A stretch of 10,800 bases of DNA from Phoronis ovalis (lineage: Eukaryota > Phoronida > Phoronidae), in NCBI GenBank assembly GCA_028565635.1, contig JAOXYB010059790.1, positions 1 through 10,800 of the forward strand, read 5' to 3'. The translations under genes and the position numbers were made by a program. This document shows, piece after piece, positions 8,801 to 10,800 of the stretch. Below the pieces are notes generated by a model. The model was not told where the DNA came from, did not search any database, and saw nothing but the letters and a program-made list of their open reading frames with translations. Position 1 is the first letter of the stretch; every line of letters begins with the position of its first letter.

Positions 8801-9559
8801 CGTATTTCAACAGCTTTTAGACCTAACAAAGAAAGGGAATCCACCCACGGCCAGTTAAGTACTCTTCCCCGGTACGGTCATTAGATGAGAGCCCGGGAGC
8901 ACTCTCTTTTATATGAGGTAGGGGTGTGAGGCCCAGGGGTCTAAACCTGACCCTGAAATATCCCCGGAATTGACAAAATACCTACCCTGAAATATCCTTG
9001 GCCCCAAAAATCGTCTCCGTGCTGCCAGAAAAAATTGACAAGCAAAAAAAAAGGTCATTTCCACTTCTATCCTACTCTTATACGTCCAAATAAGGGGCGG
9101 GACGACTCCTTTAAACGCTGTGGACGATCAAAATCTCCAAAAAAATCAATTTGACCGAAATGCGCGACAGTTGACAACTATGCAACTCTAAAATATCTTA
9201 AAAAACCCACACTGAAATATCCCCTTGACGTCAAATACCCACCGTGAAATATCACAGAAAAGAAGTGAAAATACCCACCCTGAAATATCCTGGTAGCCCA
9301 AAAAAGCGACCCTGAAGGGCGGCACATGTAGATATAGACCGATATAGGAAGTGCCCGGGGCTGAGGCGTATCCTTTAGGTGCATATTTTTAGATTTTGGT
9401 AAGTTTTTCTTATGATTGTCAACTTACTCTTAGTCTGTCCTCCCATGGCAACTGCAGAAGTTTTATTAGATCTATCGGCTCTCCTAACTCTGTAACTAAA
9501 GTCACTAAACTATCTTCGTTCCCATTGTATTGCTTTGTTGGCACGCAGTATCCTAGCAC
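5762..9559 (-). CDS. PKDCC/VLK-like extracellular protein kinase, 3' part (five exons)
   Basis: Exons in transcript order are 9559-9428, 7767-7559, 7201-6945, 6611-6435 and 5844-5762. All introns are GT-AG and the phases join without a break to give 285 codons plus stop. The product resembles vertebrate PKDCC (vertebrate lonesome kinase), a secretory-pathway tyrosine kinase that phosphorylates secreted and matrix proteins. Visible features are a C-lobe segment with TELGEPIDLIKLLQ and WEDRLR, a catalytic-loop-like MNDFRRQQF (residues 66-74; D68 presumed to replace HRD Asp), and a metal-binding-like LTDVDD (83-88). The Cys-rich C-terminal region that marks this family follows (C96, C102, C117, C122 and four more). 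N-glycosylation sequons at NFT, NRT and NVS agree with secretion. The signal peptide and N-lobe, with the ATP-binding Lys, are missing because they lie upstream of 9559. Family assignment is from remembered resemblance; exon borders come from the sequence. Confidence 0.88.
5845..6434 (-). other. Last intron of the kinase gene
   Basis: A GT-AG intron between exons D and E. It holds a perfect inverted repeat with 9-base arms and a 3-base loop (5899-5919, ATATAAAAT/ATTTTATAT) about 55 bases before the acceptor. It also has a small G+C-rich patch at about 5995-6065. No coding content was recognised. Confidence 0.7.
6435..6611 (-). CDS. PKDCC-like exon D (Cys-rich)
   Basis: The acceptor is TTGTTTGTGTTGCAG (AG at 6613-6612) and the donor is ACAG|GTAAGC (GT at 6434-6433). 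The exon has 177 bases. It encodes YKCPYTLSQNDCTVSVFDL, then VCSNDLQCKGFVL and KKTWTG. The Cys spacing and the terminal TWTG match the last part of the PKDCC family. The open frame extends upstream of 6611 to about 6705, but that part lies before the acceptor and does not match the family. Confidence 0.87.
6612..6944 (-). other. Kinase intron between exons C and D
   Basis: A GT-AG intron of 333 bases. It has a run of T on the + strand at about 6895-6904. Nothing else was seen in it. Confidence 0.75.
6945..7201 (-). CDS. PKDCC-like exon C
   Basis: The acceptor is TTTATTTACAG (AG at 7203-7202) and the donor is ACAG|GTAAGT (GT at 6944-6943). The exon has 257 bases, entering with the third base of an Arg codon and leaving after one base of a Glu codon. 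It encodes SSCVHGVCENFNEKRN, which matches the family's conserved Cys-x(4)-Cys and NEKRN segment, then a hydrophobic FILPHGAPTKLRPL and an amphipathic helix-like region (VDKVRRLVEMYTSG). It ends near an NRT sequon. Confidence 0.88.
7202..7558 (-). other. Kinase intron between exons B and C
   Basis: A GT-AG intron of 357 bases, AT-rich, with no recognised content. A short inverted repeat (CCTCCT/AGGAGG at about 7431-7454) could fold but is weak. Confidence 0.75.
7559..7767 (-). CDS. PKDCC-like exon B (catalytic segment)
   Basis: The acceptor is TACATGTTTTACAG (AG at 7769-7768). The donor is AAG|GTACTA (GT at 7558-7557), a weaker donor. The exon has 209 bases, entering in phase 0 and leaving after two bases of an Arg codon. 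It carries the catalytic-loop and metal-binding-like motifs NDFRRQQF and LTDVDD, then FEEPGCKSDRDC, which begins the Cys-rich region, and an NFT sequon. The exon starts with GTG (Val), an internal codon and not a translation start. Confidence 0.88.
8886..9366. mobile_element. MITE-like repeat with imperfect inverted ends
   Basis: The left end (GCCCGGGAGCACTCTC then TATATGAGG) is mirrored by the reverse complement of the right end (CCCCGGGCACTTCCTATATC). Further in, GAGGCCCAGGGGTC on the left faces GCCGCCCTTCAGGGTC on the right, giving imperfect inverted ends of roughly 40 bases. The inside has repeated 14-mers (see next entry). G+C is clearly above the surrounding intron. No transposase-like frame is present, so it would be non-autonomous. 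I recall a similar layout (CCCGGG ends, a CACTTCC/CACTCCC-TATAT motif, GCCGCCC, internal arrays) in repeats dispersed through many invertebrate genomes. Exact ends and target-site duplication were not resolved. The long open frame on the - strand (9178-9384) is a by-product of the array. Confidence 0.65.
8950..9290 (+). repeat. Internal array of ACCCTGAAATATCC units
   Basis: Three exact or near-exact copies lie at 8950-8963, 8984-8997 and 9277-9290, with variants at 9209-9222 (ACACTGAAATATCC) and 9241-9254 (ACCGTGAAATATCA). Neighbouring copies are spaced about 32-36 bases, with one gap of about 225. The larger unit reads roughly ACAAAATACCYACCCTGAAA. A truncated copy (ACCCTGAAGGG) starts near 9310 at the right end. 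Confidence 0.85.
9428..9559 (-). CDS. PKDCC-like exon A (first visible)
   Basis: The acceptor is CTTTATTTCAG (AG at 9561-9560) and the donor is AGA|GTAAGT (GT at 9427-9426). Its 132 bases give 44 codons with phase 0 at both ends, starting VLGYCVP and ending LPWEDRLR. The hydrophobic LVTLVTELGEPIDLI resembles the hinge of the kinase family, joining the N- and C-lobes. Nothing upstream in the window was recognised as the preceding exon. Confidence 0.85.
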
Positions 9560-10800
9560 CTGAAATAAAGAAGTTTTTTTAATTACAAACACTTATATCT
9601 ACATAGAGCAATATGTATACATCGAGTTGTGGTGCAGAGCATTTACTGTAAAAATCCAAACGACATGACAATTCTAATTAATGAGCATATATTGCCGCAT
9701 CTGACTTGTTCGCAATTGTACAAGTCCCACCCCAAAGTGAATACGAGTTTTATATACTTTGTCTAATTTGTTAGAAAGAATTTGAACTCAAAAACAAACA
9801 TTAAAAAAAATTCGGAGTTCTTGCATAGAGTGCAGGCTAATGCATGGTTCTACGTACTGCATGTTTTTTAACACACAGTGAGTACCTAGGAGCCGGCGGT
9901 AAACATTTAATTCTTCCAATAACCAACAAAGTGGGACCATCCATAAACCTGTCAAGACGTTCTCGTCTTATCTCGTTTATATGATGTATTTGTTTTGTTT
10001 CCCGTCCATTTAAGAATCATTATCAGCTCATAAAGTACACACGTCCACCATTACATTACAGCAATCTGTATGCTTATAACAACAAATTAAACAAATAGCA
10101 TCTAGTGTTTTAATAACGCACAGTATTTCAAATACCACTCTCATCAATGCGTGATCTGACCCCGCAATCTATTATCTTTGGTTTATTTTTAAATACACGG
10201 CATTTTTCATTAACTTATACAATCTCAATGCAAACACATGTGCGAACTACTCTTTTTAGTATAAAGTTCTATTGGCACGGATTATAGTTAATTATGTGGA
10301 ATCTTTAATAAAGTATCTTTAATTTCAAAACAGTTTAAATTGCAGTTAGCCAATGCCAGTAAACTAAAACTTGTACAAATCTAAACAATTGACATACACT
10401 AATTGTTAACATGTATGTCCACCAACCGCATTTTATGACATCTGTCAACATTTAATCGTGTTATCCTAATTTGTTTGTAATAGGCGAGTAATTAACCGCA
10501 ATGTTAACATCCGCATATAAACTTGTGTAGAGGATGGATAACTATGAACCTTTCGAGAGAAACTACGATATTATTTGATTTTTCTTGCCTGTTTTTCTTT
10601 GTCACGTGGGAAAACAAACCTAGCTATGCTCCGCATTCTGGACATTGTACTAAAATATGCATATATTCTTTATTAATCTCAGGCCGACAAACGCTATCTG
10701 ATTCACAATAGATATGCCAGTACAAGTTGGCCTCTTGCAAAAACACTCACGATAGGCATAGGTCAAAAATTCAATAACACTATCTAGGCCATGACCCTAC
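9560..10800. other. Upstream kinase intron or flank, mostly featureless
   Basis: Exon A begins at 9559 after a good acceptor, so at least the left part is intron of the kinase gene. I searched the - strand for a preceding exon encoding kinase N-lobe motifs and found none. Apart from the open stretch at 9837-10016 the region is AT-rich. The open stretch at 10523-10711 (+) has no credible start and no family resemblance. Confidence 0.5.
9837..10016 (-). other. Unassigned 59-codon open stretch
   Basis: It is open from just after a TGA (10019-10017) to a TAG (9839-9837) on the - strand. It reads through ETKQIHHINEIRRERLDRF, then DGPTLLVIGRIKCLPPAPRY. The basic, helix-like start followed by a hydrophobic strand looks more like real protein than AT-rich chance sequence, and its G+C is above the flanks. 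There is no ATG at its start (first Met is in RFMDGP). An acceptor-like and donor-like edge (CCTAG|GTACTC, GT near 9885) could make part of it an exon. I do not recognise a family. It could be a fragment of a dispersed repeat or an old gene. Confidence 0.35.

Larger units (their letters stand above)
7768..9427 (-). other. Kinase intron between exons A and B, with inserted repeat
   Basis: A GT-AG intron of 1660 bases. The left 1.1 kb is AT-rich with no recognised content. The right part holds the G+C-richer repeat at about 8886-9366. No exon was recognised inside it. Confidence 0.7.

Noticed and set aside
9178-9384. Open frame of 68 codons on the - strand
   Set aside because: It lies within the 14-mer repeat array. 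Its repeated Gly-Gly-Tyr-Phe pattern is just the translated repeat unit.
10624-10746. Cys-containing 40-codon open stretch on the - strand (WHIYCESDSVC, VQCPECGA)
   Set aside because: It is short, with no start codon, no good splice edges and no family resemblance. The CPEC motif alone is too weak.
1-10800. tRNA genes, CRISPR arrays, bacterial operons
   Set aside because: No convincing tRNA box pair was found by eye, there are no regularly spaced palindromic repeats with unique spacers, and gene structure is plainly eukaryotic.

Overview
This is an AT-rich animal (metazoan) genomic window with spliced genes, long introns, dispersed repeats and no bacterial-style operons. The protein families, the low G+C and the repeat type suggest a lophotrochozoan, most likely a bivalve mollusc. 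That placement is an inference, since no species-diagnostic sequence was seen.

Left part (1-2519): AT-rich non-coding DNA on the flank of the first gene. One stretch (1240-1467) has splice-like edges and could be a 5' untranslated exon, but the support is weak. Next (2520-4694, + strand) is a recognisable but broken gene for a secreted or membrane leucine-rich-repeat (LRR) protein. It has a signal peptide, an LRR N-terminal cap, about 18-19 LRRs, a C-terminal cap and a possible membrane-anchored tail. It carries at least three reading-frame changes and five in-frame stops, so it is most likely a pseudogene. One frame change lies in a 14-C homopolymer.

Right part (5762-9559, - strand): the 3' half of a gene for a PKDCC/VLK-type extracellular protein kinase. 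It is resolved here into five exons with consistent GT-AG boundaries and phases, 285 codons plus stop. The last exon is only 83 bases long and was found by splice phase and family resemblance. Upstream exons (signal peptide and kinase N-lobe) must lie beyond the right edge of the window or in a part of 9560-10800 that I could not recognise. The two genes are convergent, tail to tail, about 1 kb apart. Nothing suggests they work together.

The 1.66-kb kinase intron contains a higher-G+C repeat (about 8886-9366). It has imperfect inverted ends centred on CCCGGG and an internal array of the 14-mer ACCCTGAAATATCC, and looks like a non-autonomous, MITE-like element. Further right, at 9837-10016 (- strand), is a 59-codon open stretch with protein-like composition that I cannot assign. 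The rest of the right end is AT-rich and without recognised content.
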